A stretch of 64,000 bases of DNA from Sipunculus nudus. Its lineage: Eukaryota; Annelida; Sipuncula; Golfingiida; Sipunculidae. Both the position numbers and the translations under genes were made by a program. The stretch is from positions 55,216,079-55,280,078 of the forward strand of contig CM049309.1 in assembly GCA_026874595.1 (NCBI GenBank), in the 5' to 3' direction. The notes below the pieces were generated by a model that saw only the letters and a program-made list of their open reading frames with translations, was not told the origin of the DNA and did not search any database. Positions within the stretch are counted from its first letter, which is position 1, and each line of letters starts with the position of its first letter. Below, one piece after another: positions 11,160-21,805 of the stretch.

Positions 11160-12364
11160 CAAGGTCATGGTGAGCTTCTTGCCGAAAACATGATTTTGAG
11201 CACCCAGAGAGTATGACGGGGCATTAAGTGTATCCGTTTGGCCTGCAATCTTCTAACGTTAAATTCATGGAGGTCCTGGGTAAACATCCCTGCAAACCTG
11301 AAATTAGGTAACTGTGACCCAATATCCAGGCAGGTTCAGGGCAAATCTCCACGGAAAACGGAAAGAAGGTCATCTTGACCTATATTCTGGGAGGGACTGG
11401 CCAAAAGTATGAGTATTTAAACACTCCCCAAAAGTCAGATATTGCACAAATTGCATTCGTTTGGCCTATAATCTTCTGCCGCAAACAGCCAGTAGGTTCT
11501 GGGCATATCTAAATCATGGTGAGCTACTTGTCGAAGGCACATAACTTTACCGTTCTAATATGATATCCAGGAAGGTCTTTGGTTAGTCTCCTTTGAATGC
11601 TGTGATTAGGTCACTATGACCTTTATTCTGTTTTCTATATGAAAAAAAAACGACTTTAGCTCTGTGAAAGTCAGATGGACACAAAACAGTACGCTTGGAC
11701 CTGGAACTTTCTAATAAAAATTCAAGGAATTGGACAAATCTCCTTCGACACCTGAGATTAGGTTTTGATGATCCATATTCTGTGAGCTATGAGCGGAAAC
11801 CCGAGAAAGACAGGGCACACATCTTAACTGTCGAAACTAGAAATCGGGTCATTGTAGTCTCCTTGGATATCTGAAATAAGGTCAGTGTGACCTATATTCT
11901 GCAAGATATGCGAAAGAACATGATATGAGCCCCCTTTAAGACAGTATTGTACGACTTGTCACAGTAAGACCTGGACACTTCTAATTTGATTAATATCCTG
12001 GGAGGTTCCTGTAAAAATTCCATGGAGGACTGAAATAATGTCACTGTGACATATGTTCTGCGATCTATGTGAAAGAACATGATTTTAGCACCCTGTTAGT
12101 CAACCCGGCACACGGTAACTTCTTAGCATCTAAGGAGTTCCTGGTAAAAAATCTTCTCGGAAACCTTAAATATAGTCGCACTGTAACCTGTTTCTAAGGA
12201 CTATGGACAAAGAGCATGATTTTCAGTAGTCTGGAAGTCATTCTACCCATTGTTCAAGGTTCCTTAACAAATATTTTTCATCAGATCATAACATCAATAA
12301 TTAATGTTTGCGTCACCTGTATGTCTAATTTAGCTGATCGTCATGGCCCATGGGCCACTTGTTA
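11160..12364 (+). repeat. diverged copy of the AGGTCA-rich repeat (family B)
   Basis: Degenerate tandem blocks recur at roughly 150-270 bp, each around GGTCACTGTGACCTATATTCTG-like text and TCTCCTTGGAAACCTG-like text. It ends in GACC-type sequence (GTCATGGCCCATGGGCCACTTGTT), matching the right end of the repeat family seen at 29401-31341. It contains a perfect ERE-type palindrome at 11879-11893. Confidence 0.6.
11879..11893. promoter_or_regulatory. perfect ERE-type palindrome
   Basis: AGGTCAGTGTGACCT is an exact inverted repeat of AGGTCA with a 3-base spacer, the consensus oestrogen-response element. It sits in a dispersed repeat; function is not shown. Confidence 0.5.
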
Positions 12365-12589
12365 AACGAGAGCTGGTGTCCCGGTGTAATCAGACCAACG
12401 AGAGCGGGTGTCGCATGTTTTAACTTTGGAGCTGGATGCACAATGGGATTGGTCTAATTACACTTCTTTTGCATACCACCCTAGTAGCCCCAGAGAATCT
12501 AGCTATACAAAGCGGTGATTACAAGAAAGGAGATCTGGAACGACCGCAGTGTATAACCGCTGCGCGTGGAGCGTACCCCAACTTAAATG

Positions 12590-13470
12590 TCCGAAACAAA
12601 GAAGGAGTTGGAACTGAAGAATCGTTTTAGTGCTATGGCTGACTTGGTAGATCAAGTAGTCAACGAGAAGTGGGGCTTGGTTAAGAACACCTACGTTGAA
12701 AGTCATAAGAATCCTTGGCTATAACGTGTAAGAAGAAAGATAATAAAATTACTACGGGGTACATGGCAGATGACTGAAGGAAAGGAAGAAATGAAGGTCA
12801 AAATGCACTAAAAACTAAGTCTTAACCTCCTCAAGACAGGTCCACATTGCCTACAGGGTCAAGGAAAAGAAGTCAAGAGGAGTGCCAGATCTGATGAAAG
12901 GGCATTTGTGGAGAACTTGTCCAGAGATGCTGAATGTGCTGCAGCAAGAAAGGAGCTTAGTGTCGTTTATAAGATTACGAAACAACTTTGTGGCAACAAT
13001 ACCAACCAAAAAGCTTCAGTGAATGATAAAGATGGGATCTCTTTGACATCAGTTATAGAGAACAAGCTGAAAGGTGGGTCTAACCTTTGCAGGAGGTGAT
13101 AAATAAACTTGCACCAGAGAAGACAGTCAACCCACAATCTTCTGCAATGATCTCGACATTTGATGACACCCACCACCCCCAATCTCACAAGCAAGCTTTT
13201 GGCGTATGGAAAATTCTGCGGCTGTAAGGAGTACCATCAAAGGTAATCACTTTTATTAAACAGTTCTGTGAGCATGTTCAGTGTAGTATAGTCCTGTGAA
13301 ATACCATCTTAGAATGGTTTACAGTGGACTCGGGGGCGAGACAGGGATGTACTAATTCCCCATCCTTTTTCTATTCACAATAGACTCGATCATGCTCCAG
13401 ACCACTTCAGACAAACCTAGAGGCATTAAGTGGACTCTGTGAAACCATGCGGAAAACCTGGGTTTTTTAG
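12590..13470 (+). pseudogene. decayed LINE ORF2 fragment (endonuclease-RT linker and part of RT)
   Basis: Across frame shifts and stops, pieces read like non-LTR retrotransposon ORF2: KNRFSAMADLVDQVVNEKWG, then the linker VKRSARSDERAFVENLSRDA with AAARKELSVVYKITKQLCG, then an RT piece around VDSGARQGC (the GxRQGC motif of reverse transcriptase palm) and a TTSDKPRGIKWTL-like piece. The YADD catalytic motif is not seen intact. No intact frame longer than about 65 codons remains, so it is dead. The domain order is known for LINE ORF2 proteins of this type; the clade is not assigned. Confidence 0.75.
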
Positions 13471-13680
13471 ATGATTAAAATAATTGAGGGACATATAGGC
13501 TTACTCAACAGTAACATTCGTTTTTCCGCGGTTCCTTGTAAAACGAAGAATCTCTGGATCATTCATAAATTCTTAATTATTTTCACAAGTGAACACTCCT
13601 CCACTGAAATAATATATACTGTTCACAGGTTTACATGTTTGAACGACTAATTCTGGGTTGTGCTTCACTGATTGCGATTT

Positions 13681-16315
13681 TTTAGCTCAGTTGACTATAA
13701 GTCATCTGAGCTATAGTCGTGGTCCATTGTCCATCGTCCGTCCGTCTTGCCGTCCGTCTGTCCGTAGATGTGGCACGTTTTGAAACCGTAAGACCTAGGA
13801 ATCCAAAATTCGGCATAGTGTTAGATGTCCCCAAGATCTCCTACCAAGCCGAAAACTGGGTCTTTGGGACTTTGTTCCTTTGAGAAATTAAGGAAAAACA
13901 TCATTTTTTTTATTAAAAACCTATTTTTACACTTCAGGGCTGCCTAATATCAAAACCACTCATCTGTTTTTCCTCATAATTACAATAAATATTCCTCTAT
14001 ATAGTTCCTATGTATATGCCTGAAATTATGCCGGTATTATATAATTTAAGAAAGTTATGGGCCAGAACATAATGCATTTTGAAAAAAATCAGGAATGATA
14101 TTTGATCTTAACACAAAACTTGTTAAAGCTATGGACTTTTTTCCAAGTAATATAACTTTAATTCATCAAAATTAAATTGTATACCCAAAATTAGATCAAA
14201 ATCTTTTAATTTTTTAAAAATATTAACAAAAATAAAAAATTGGTACCTTGAATTTTGCCTAACTTTGACCATGGCACGTTTTTTTCCTGTAAGTACTGTG
14301 GATTTAATTTTCTCAGCATGTTTTTGTTAGCATTTTGTCTGTTAACACCAAAAATTTGAAACCAGTTGATCAAAAACTGTAGATTTTATTCCAGTTTTCA
14401 AGCACCATGTAACATATTGTTTTTATCAGGCTAGTGTTATGCAGTTTGCAAGAGCTCAGCTCCCCAGCTTAAGCTCCCCGTTCTTAAAATTTGGCATACA
14501 ATTAGATGTCTCCAAAATCCCCTATTATGCCAAGAATTTGGTCACTAGGACTTAATACCTTTGAGATATTAATGAAAAACTTCATTTTTCAATTAAAAAC
14601 CCATTGTTACACTTCAATACTGCCTAATATTAAAACCACTGATCTGACTTTAATCATATATAATATACATGTTTTTCTATACATTCTCTGTGGACATGCC
14701 AGAAATGATGTCAGTATTGCGTAATTGTTTTAAGTTATGGGCCCAAACATAATGCACTTTGTAAAAAATCTAGAAATATATTTACTCCCTTAACATGGGG
14801 CTTGCTGAAGCTAAGGATTTTTTGTCAGGGATGTAACATTATTTAATCAAGATTCAATTAAATACCCAAAATTAGTTCTGAATTTTTAAAAAATTTTATA
14901 AGTTATTAGTATAAATATTAAATTAGTACCTTAAATTTTGCCCAACTTTGACCATTTCACTTTTGTTTCATGTGAGCTCTGTTTATATAATTTTCATATC
15001 ATGCACACATAAGGATTTTAGCTTTTTAGTTTAGAAAGCTGAAAGAAATTGGCCAAAATTGTAGCTTTTATTAATGTTTTTATGAGACCATGTCAGACCT
15101 TGGCTCTCTCCAGCCACTCTTGAGTCACCTGTATGTTGACCTTGTTGAACTTTCAGCAAATTATGCACGCTTGAGGCGAGGCATATACTGGGGCAGCCAG
15201 CCAGCTTATGGCCAGCCACAGATGATCCAGGTGTCCAACCCAACTCATCGAGTAGTTTTAACCAACAACATAACAATAAACAATAAATTAATCAATTTTT
15301 ACTGGTTTTTAATAACAAATTAAAGAAAAATAGAAAAGGAATTTGTTAGTTTATAATAATAGGGAATTAACTTGCAGTTACTGATGATATAAGAATCTTG
15401 TATTGATCGATAGAATGTCACGTATTCCAAATAACACCATGCAGTCACCTATGGCATTTTTCAGTTCAATTTTAATAATAAAAAAGTAAATCATATTATT
15501 CATTACTTATCATTAGGGATCATATGAAGGAAATTAATGATAGACAAAGATGCAGTTGATAATATTAATCTAGATTCCTACTGTGTCTAGTGTGTACATT
15601 GATGTGAAATTAGTCCAAAATGAATATATCACATTTTTTTAAAATATAAATAAAAGCCATAAAACCAGGTACTAATGATCAGTATTTAAATGTGTGAATT
15701 TTGTACATTCTGGATTCTCAACACCATTGTTTGGCTAAAACTGAATAAATACCAGACATGGTGGGAATACTTTGCAAATGTATTTAAATACGAATATGAT
15801 TATGTACTCCATTATAAAATTTCTTGCATCAAGAATGGGAATTCAGGTAAAAATGAAAGTATATGAATACCAGTGCAATTACTTTCCAAATGTATTCATG
15901 AATGCATTCATGAATATATTCTTTAATATTATTTTAAAAATCATTTCAGTTATATTTCATTTTAAAAATCATACGATTCTCTTATTATTTTTAATTAAAA
16001 TTATATCTGGGACAATATTTGTAATTTTTTTTAATAAATAGTTAAACTCTAATATTATATGTTCTGCTTATAAGTTATATGGCCAAGTCAAAATCTGTGT
16101 GACAATAGTACTCCATTTGTTAATAAAAAATAAATGAAATCAATTCTCTTCTCTGTCCTCAAAGGTACTATCAAAATCATACATAAGCTAAACAACAACA
16201 GCTCATAATACAACTTATACTTATTACCACACAAAACCAGCATGTGCCTCATTTCTAAATCATATTTTTTTATCATATATAACAGCTGAGCGCCGTGACC
16301 CATAGGTCCCTTGTT
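13681..16315 (+). repeat. 2.6-kb dispersed element, family A, copy 1
   Basis: The left end is TTTAGCTCAGTTGACTATAA, folding with GTCATCTGAGCTA into a hairpin. The right end is CAGCTGAGCGCCGTGACCCA followed by TAGGTCCCTTGTT. The interior holds two related halves (about 13735-14460 and 14480-15100), then AT-rich sequence. Copy 2 at 23481-26080 is collinear along its whole length with few differences. No transposase or RT is seen, so this is non-autonomous or non-coding. Confidence 0.88.
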
Positions 16316-16754
16316 ATACAAATCTTTTATGCAAACCCATATCGCATTATTGTATTTGCATGGTGTTTATAATTAAAGTGCTGAGACTCCAATGCCCAAT
16401 CACATCTGGACTAATTTGCATTCTTTAAAGACCATGTTTGTACAGATAAAAAGGTTGTACGGTTACCGCCACTTACCGGCAATTAAAATATTCATTAACT
16501 GTCACGGTATATCGGTATCACGTGCAGGGGTATATTTCGGTATTCAATAGGTTTGCGACCTTTTGCGAGTTTGCATGAACAGTGAGTCAAGGTCATCCTA
16601 TAAAAGGTCCATGAAATTTACATATTTTAATATTAACTTCGTACTTCTTATTAATATCTCCTTATACCAGCCTGTCACGCCTCACCAGATACACTGGTAC
16701 ACACACTTAATAAAGGTTTGGTAAAACATTGAGTCCGGTAAAAACAATCGCCTG
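16316..16754. other. intergenic, no gene seen
   Basis: AT-rich unique sequence; nothing recognised. Confidence 0.45.
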
Positions 16755-17290
16755 AACTAGCGATACTGGACACCCTCTAGCAGCCCCTCACTGGACACCC
16801 TCTGGCAGCCCCTCACTGGACACCGGCTGGCAGCAACTCACTCGACACCGAATGGCAGCACCTGACTCGAAACCGGCTGGCAGCACCTGACTCGACACCG
16901 ACTGGCAGCACCTGACGCGACACCAGCTGGCAGGACCTCACTCGACACCAGCTGGCAGCACCTCATTCGACACAGGCTGGCAGCACCTCACTCAACACCA
17001 GCTGGCAGTCCTCACTCAACACCAGCTGGCAGCACCTCCCGTAGCACCTCTCTGGAGACTGGGGGGAGCACCTTTAGCAGCACCCCTCTAAACACTGGGC
17101 GGCAGCACCTCACTGGACACCAGCTGGCAGCACCTCACTCGACATCGGCTGGCAGCATCTCCCTTCACACCTGCTGGCAGCAACTCATTCGTCACCGGCT
17201 CGCAGAACCTCTCGCAGCACCTCTCTGAACACTGGGCCGCTGCAACCCTCAGATCACCTGTCTGGAGACAGAGCGGCAGCAATTCTGATT
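16755..17290. repeat. about 25-bp minisatellite
   Basis: Degenerate tandem units such as CTGGCAGCACCTCACTCGAC followed by ACCGG run for about 530 bp (some 20 units). GC content is well above the surroundings. The reverse-strand frame through it is repeat translation, not a gene. Confidence 0.85.
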
Positions 17291-17525
17291 CTGCATGCTC
17301 CACAGACTGTCCCTAAATTCTGCATATGCACTTCTTTAAATACCCTTCTAACCTGGAGGCTCATTTATATTCATAAGACTCATACAAATCCTGGCCTGCT
17401 TTTTTCACTATGGCTCATCTATATTCATGAGCACGCTGAATACAAAAAAGGCTGGTAAAGTGTGTAAGATGGAATGTTTGGGATGAAAACTTTGGCTCAA
17501 AATGTCAATAGAGTTCTTGCTTTCG

Positions 17526-17830
17526 AAGGGGGGGGGGCATATATAAGGCAAGTTTGAAATTCATATGTCAAACCAAACTGGAGTTATCATTAGGAAACAT
17601 ATTTGACGGACATACTGAAAGACGAACAGCCGGCCGGACAGGATGCATGGTTACTATAGGGCATCAATACTGTTCCTGCTTTTAAGGTGGGCCATATATA
17701 AGTCAAGTTTGAACTTCAAATGTCAATCCAAATTGGAGTTATCATTAGGAAACATATATTTGACGGACATAATGAAAGACGAAGAGAGGGCCGGACAGGA
17801 TGCATGATTACTATAGGACACCCGCTTATT
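17526..17830 (+). repeat. two-copy tandem duplication, about 155 bp
   Basis: AAGTTTGAAATTCATATGTC...GGATGCATGGTTACTATAGG recurs about 155 bp later with substitutions. Confidence 0.7.
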
Positions 17831-18337
17831 CAAACGGGGCCTAATAAACACACAGGGTTGTCGGACACTAGATGACATCACAGTTTTGAATCTGATAGTA
17901 TCAATATAATTTGGCAATCTCAAAATAAAGGAAAAAAATGCATAAAAAATACAGGTGCGCCACCAGTCTTAAGGAACTGAAGAAATCAGTCATAATCAAT
18001 GAACACACCAGGTTTCGGGACACTAGATCTATGAAAATAGAGAAAAAAAATCGTCGAAATAAGAAAAAAACACAGGTGGCGTTAAATTTTTCAGGAGCTG
18101 ACAACCCTGGTCATGTCAATATTCAAAGCAAGATTCATATAGCAATCCATGCATAAATTATCAAGATACTGGATCGCGGTTTTGTATCAAATTTTACCAC
18201 AGCTCGGAGATAGGATATAGGTCGCAGTGACCTAGCTAATTTCAGGTTTCCAAGGAGATTTTTTATTAACCTCCCCCGCTTTAAAGTTTCTAGGCCCGAT
18301 TGTTACGATTTGTGCCTTGCTAACGGACAAAGTGCCA

Positions 18338-18345
<8 letters not shown>
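17831..18345 (-). repeat. family B repeat, reverse orientation, left part
   Basis: On the minus strand it reads GGCACAAATCGTAAC...TCTCCTTGGAAACCTG...AGGTCACTGCGACCT and onward in the same order as the plus-strand copy at 29450-29830. Its 5' end resumes at 19146-19195 after a TA run and an LTR-like insertion. Confidence 0.65.

Positions 18346-18378
<33 letters not shown>
18342..18378. repeat. TA microsatellite
   Basis: TA run directly left of the LTR-like element; TA sequence also follows that element at 19146. Confidence 0.9.
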
Positions 18379-18382
<4 letters not shown>

Positions 18383-19145
18383 ACGGAACCTAATATAAAC
18401 ACATCACGTATGCGTGATGAACAAAAAATTCTGTAACGGAGATTAAAAAATCAGATTCTGTAACACTAGGCAGCGTGAAATGTCTAGGGGAATGAACAAA
18501 GAAGTCAGTGGTTTTTTGTTAACAAATAACTATAATATATTCTTAAAACAACCCTAACAAAACAATACACTAAATCAATACAATTATACAGTAAAACAGC
18601 AGTAGAACAACAAACCAATACAATCACACAGAAAAATAATGTGCACAGTACCTGGAAACCAACAGCGTCACAACGATAAGTTCTTTAAATGTATACTCTC
18701 CAAATGTAGAGTACAAATGTACGAAATCCAGGAGAAAGTCTTAGAAAATCTATAATTGCCGCATTCGTCGGATAAGGTCCTAGAAACTGACACACGCTTC
18801 TGCGCCCGCTGGTATCTGCTCTGCTGCTCTCTGCCCGTTCTGAAACACAACCCCTTTATATACCTTCACACCCCAAGCCGAGTATTTTCCACTTCTCGAA
18901 CAGTCTATAAGATCTTGCACAACACAGTAAACACGCGTTTCAGGAATTCTCTAGAAAAACAGCGCTGTGTATCTCTACATACCAGGCTCTTCACGTGACC
19001 TCGGCCAGGCGTGAAAACCCAAGGCTAACATGACAACGAGAGTTCAGCCAGCACAGATTAAACACAGAATGTAACAAACGGCCCTGCGAGGGCGCCACAA
19101 CACGAGTTACGCCCGAGCCACACAATAAAAAGAGCACCTGTAACA
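18379..19145 (-). mobile_element. probable solo LTR inserted in a TA microsatellite
   Basis: The 767-bp block starts TGTTACGG and ends CCTGTAACA, a TG...CA inverted pair typical of LTR ends. It interrupts a TA tract (ATAT on both sides, so a target duplication is possible but uninformative). On the minus strand GTATATAAAGG near 18861 looks like a TATA box in mid-LTR, which suggests minus orientation. No internal retroelement genes accompany it. Confidence 0.6.
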
Positions 19146-19195
19146 ATATATATATATCTCAGTTGATTTGTCAGCTGAGCTAAAAACGTTACTGG
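19146..19195 (-). repeat. family B repeat, 5' end, reverse orientation
   Basis: TCAGCTGAGCTAAAAACG is the reverse complement of the common 5' end TTTTAGCTCAGCTGA. Together with 17831-18345 it forms one element split by the LTR. Confidence 0.55.
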
Positions 19196-19833
19196 TACAC
19201 TCATATCCACTCCTCTTGTTAAGAACTTAAGATGCATATGCTTACCTTATGGGACCCCTGGCCTGACTAGTTTTCTACCACACATGTATTTTATTTTTTT
19301 CACGAATTTGTAAATCTGAAATTAAATATTTCATATTCTACACTAGATCTCATAACCCATTACTCGATCATGTCCACGTCTGATTAAGAATGCAAGTCTC
19401 CTGGTCTGCATGGTTCGGTTTTGATCACTCGGCTCATTTAATTTGGATTTTTTTATTGAATTCTAAATTTGTTTTTATTGACTGTTTATGAATTCTTAAA
19501 TATTAAATTAAATGTTTCATGTGAGATGCAATATCTTCCAAATTGTTTATCATATCTCCATTTATACAGACGACTGGCGCACCCTCTCCACTGAGTTGAG
19601 CTTGATCAGGCTGTCTGCAGTTAATACCATACCACAGGGGGCCTTTTTCTCTGGCACCCCCCCCCCCCCCTTCTGTTGACAGACCTGTACTATGAAATAG
19701 ATGAATCTTAAAATTAACATTTTTTTCAGCAACGAGCAGTAACGACGGAGACCTTTAGCTTTTCTAATGATAATATAAATGAAAAACTAAAAGAAATAAA
19801 AATAGTTTGCAGTTACTAATATTTACCAAAATT

Positions 19834-19868
19834 CAGCTGAGCGATGTGAACCATGGGTCCCTTGTTTC
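19834..19868 (+). repeat. 3' terminus of a family A/B-type element
   Basis: TTCAGCTGAGCGATGTGAAC followed by CATGGGTCCCTTGTTT matches the right end shared by the dispersed elements. Its body is not identified. Confidence 0.6.
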
Positions 19869-21600
19869 ATATGATGCTGTATTTACCGCGTAAAATGTTC
19901 ACGAGTCCAGTGAATGCGGACGCTGTCAGCTGGCTTGCACACTGACATACACGGAGACTCGTACATGGCACTTCGATTACAAGACAACCAGTAGCGCGTC
20001 ATGATTATAAATCTGAAGCGGCCTTTCATCAGGTGACGCGAAATTCAATGTTTGTTAAGCTTGTATTATTGGACTACGTCTAGAAATTAATGTATTTTAA
20101 ACAGGTCAACAAAGTGCAAGAAATATGACGAATTTCCTCACAATTTTAAAAGAAAACCCGGATTTGGTGTGTATACGCACTGAAGTTAATATAATACGCT
20201 GGAGTCTGATGGCCAGTATTTCAGCTTTAAAAAAGAAAAAAAAACTGTTTCATGTAATATCATGCACATTGAAGGACAAAAAGGGCAATTATTGGCGATG
20301 CCGTTCCATGTAATACGTACGTACATCGGCTCAGCTGTCAAAGGTATTTGCGCAAGATGACTGACATAATCGGGGTATCGACGTCCCGTTTTATATTTTT
20401 CATCTTTCAAATAAATACTGTTTTACATACCTTTATATGAATATATATTTTATATATTCTACTACCTAATTAGGCGGTGAATTTTATTAAGAGTTCATTC
20501 AATACCATCCTTATTTTTCCTACTCACCTGCAAAGGAAATCTCGAACTGCAGTCATTTGTACAATTCTCTCATACAACAGAAAATAAAATCGTCTGCAAA
20601 TCGGTATCACTTGGATTATAGTCCGTTCCTGTACCCCTGTCCACCTGATTTTTCGCAATTATCTCTACACAAGACAAATTTATTATTTTGCAAAACTTCA
20701 CACAACCGTCGCCTAAAGATCGTTGGTTTTTCTTAATTGTCCTGAATGTGCAGTGAAGTCAAGCACGTGTACACAAGCCTTATTAGGGTATAAAAAATAT
20801 TTGGAAATATTTAATTTTGAGAGCGCCCGGCGCTTATTACGTTGAATACGGTACTGCCCTTTTTTCGGTATCCAAAAAATGATGTCCAGAGAAGGCAGTG
20901 AAATAAAAATGAAATTTAAGGCGAAATAAAAAAAGGTATATATACCACCCGCGTCAATTTTAACCCCCCCCCCCGCATAAAAAAATGAAATAATACAAAT
21001 TTGAAAAGATATCCTTTGTTATGTAGTGCTTGTACCTGTTTTGTCTTGTAGTTGTACCATAACTTGTGTAAGGAATGTCAACTTGTGACCACGACAAATA
21101 CATCATTACATGTTTAGCCAAAACTTCTGATAATTATATGTATAGGCCTACTGCCCTTTCTGGGTCCGACCCTCTTGTAATAATTACATTTTAAGTTATT
21201 CAATAACTAAAACTCTAACGGTCACTTAAAGTGGACCAGTTCAGTTCGGTCACACACCAGTGTCCCATTAACCCAGCACGAGTGAACCCCCGCGTCAGAA
21301 CTTTGTCCTTATTCACGCAAGTTCATGGTCATGACCTTTTTGTTCACCCTTGACCTAACCCGTGAATATGGTGCCTCGCTTTCGAAGTAAGGTCCATAGG
21401 GACTCCACATTATATTTATTCGCGTTGTGGATATTTTTTATACACTTGATATTTGTTTCAAGTATTGTTTCAGATTCACTTAGTTAAAATAATATGCACA
21501 TTATTCCTTTTTTTTCACAAAATCAATATAATTAGACTGAATTAAAAGAGCTGGATGTTTAAGGAAATTTATTTACGGTACAGTGAATTATAATAACAAG
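19869..21600. other. upstream region of R3HDM4, no gene seen
   Basis: Mixed sequence with short C runs. The 5' UTR and promoter of the R3HDM4-like gene should lie at its right end. No TATA box is convincing. Confidence 0.4.
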
Positions 21601-21716
21601 GTGTATATAACAAGGTGTACACGAGTGCTGTCAAACAGTGGTACAAAATAGATGTTACGCCACTCTGCTGGCAATTTCATAACACTTCGAAACCAAGGAA
21701 AAATAAAGCTGCATCG

Positions 21717-21805
21717 ATGAACATGGGAGTGCAGAAAAATAATCAAGATAGTCCCAGACTAGAATCGTCCCCGCGCAGAGTCAAAATGGTGGATGGTTTA
21801 CGGGG
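21717..21805 (+). CDS. R3HDM4: R3HDM4 exon 1 (predicted, coding)
   Basis: The frame MNMGVQKNNQDSPRLESSPR... ends at a strong donor, ACGGG|GTAAGTTT, in phase 2. Joining it to an acceptor at 32700 (ATTTAAG|A) keeps frame. No other upstream candidate was found. ATG at 21717 or 21723 could be the start. It is an inference; a transcript would settle it. Confidence 0.55.

Noticed and set aside
15772-16041. 89-codon frame rich in Ile/Phe/Asn
   Set aside because: AT-rich sequence inside the 2.6-kb element; the other copy (25602-25808) does not keep the same frame length.
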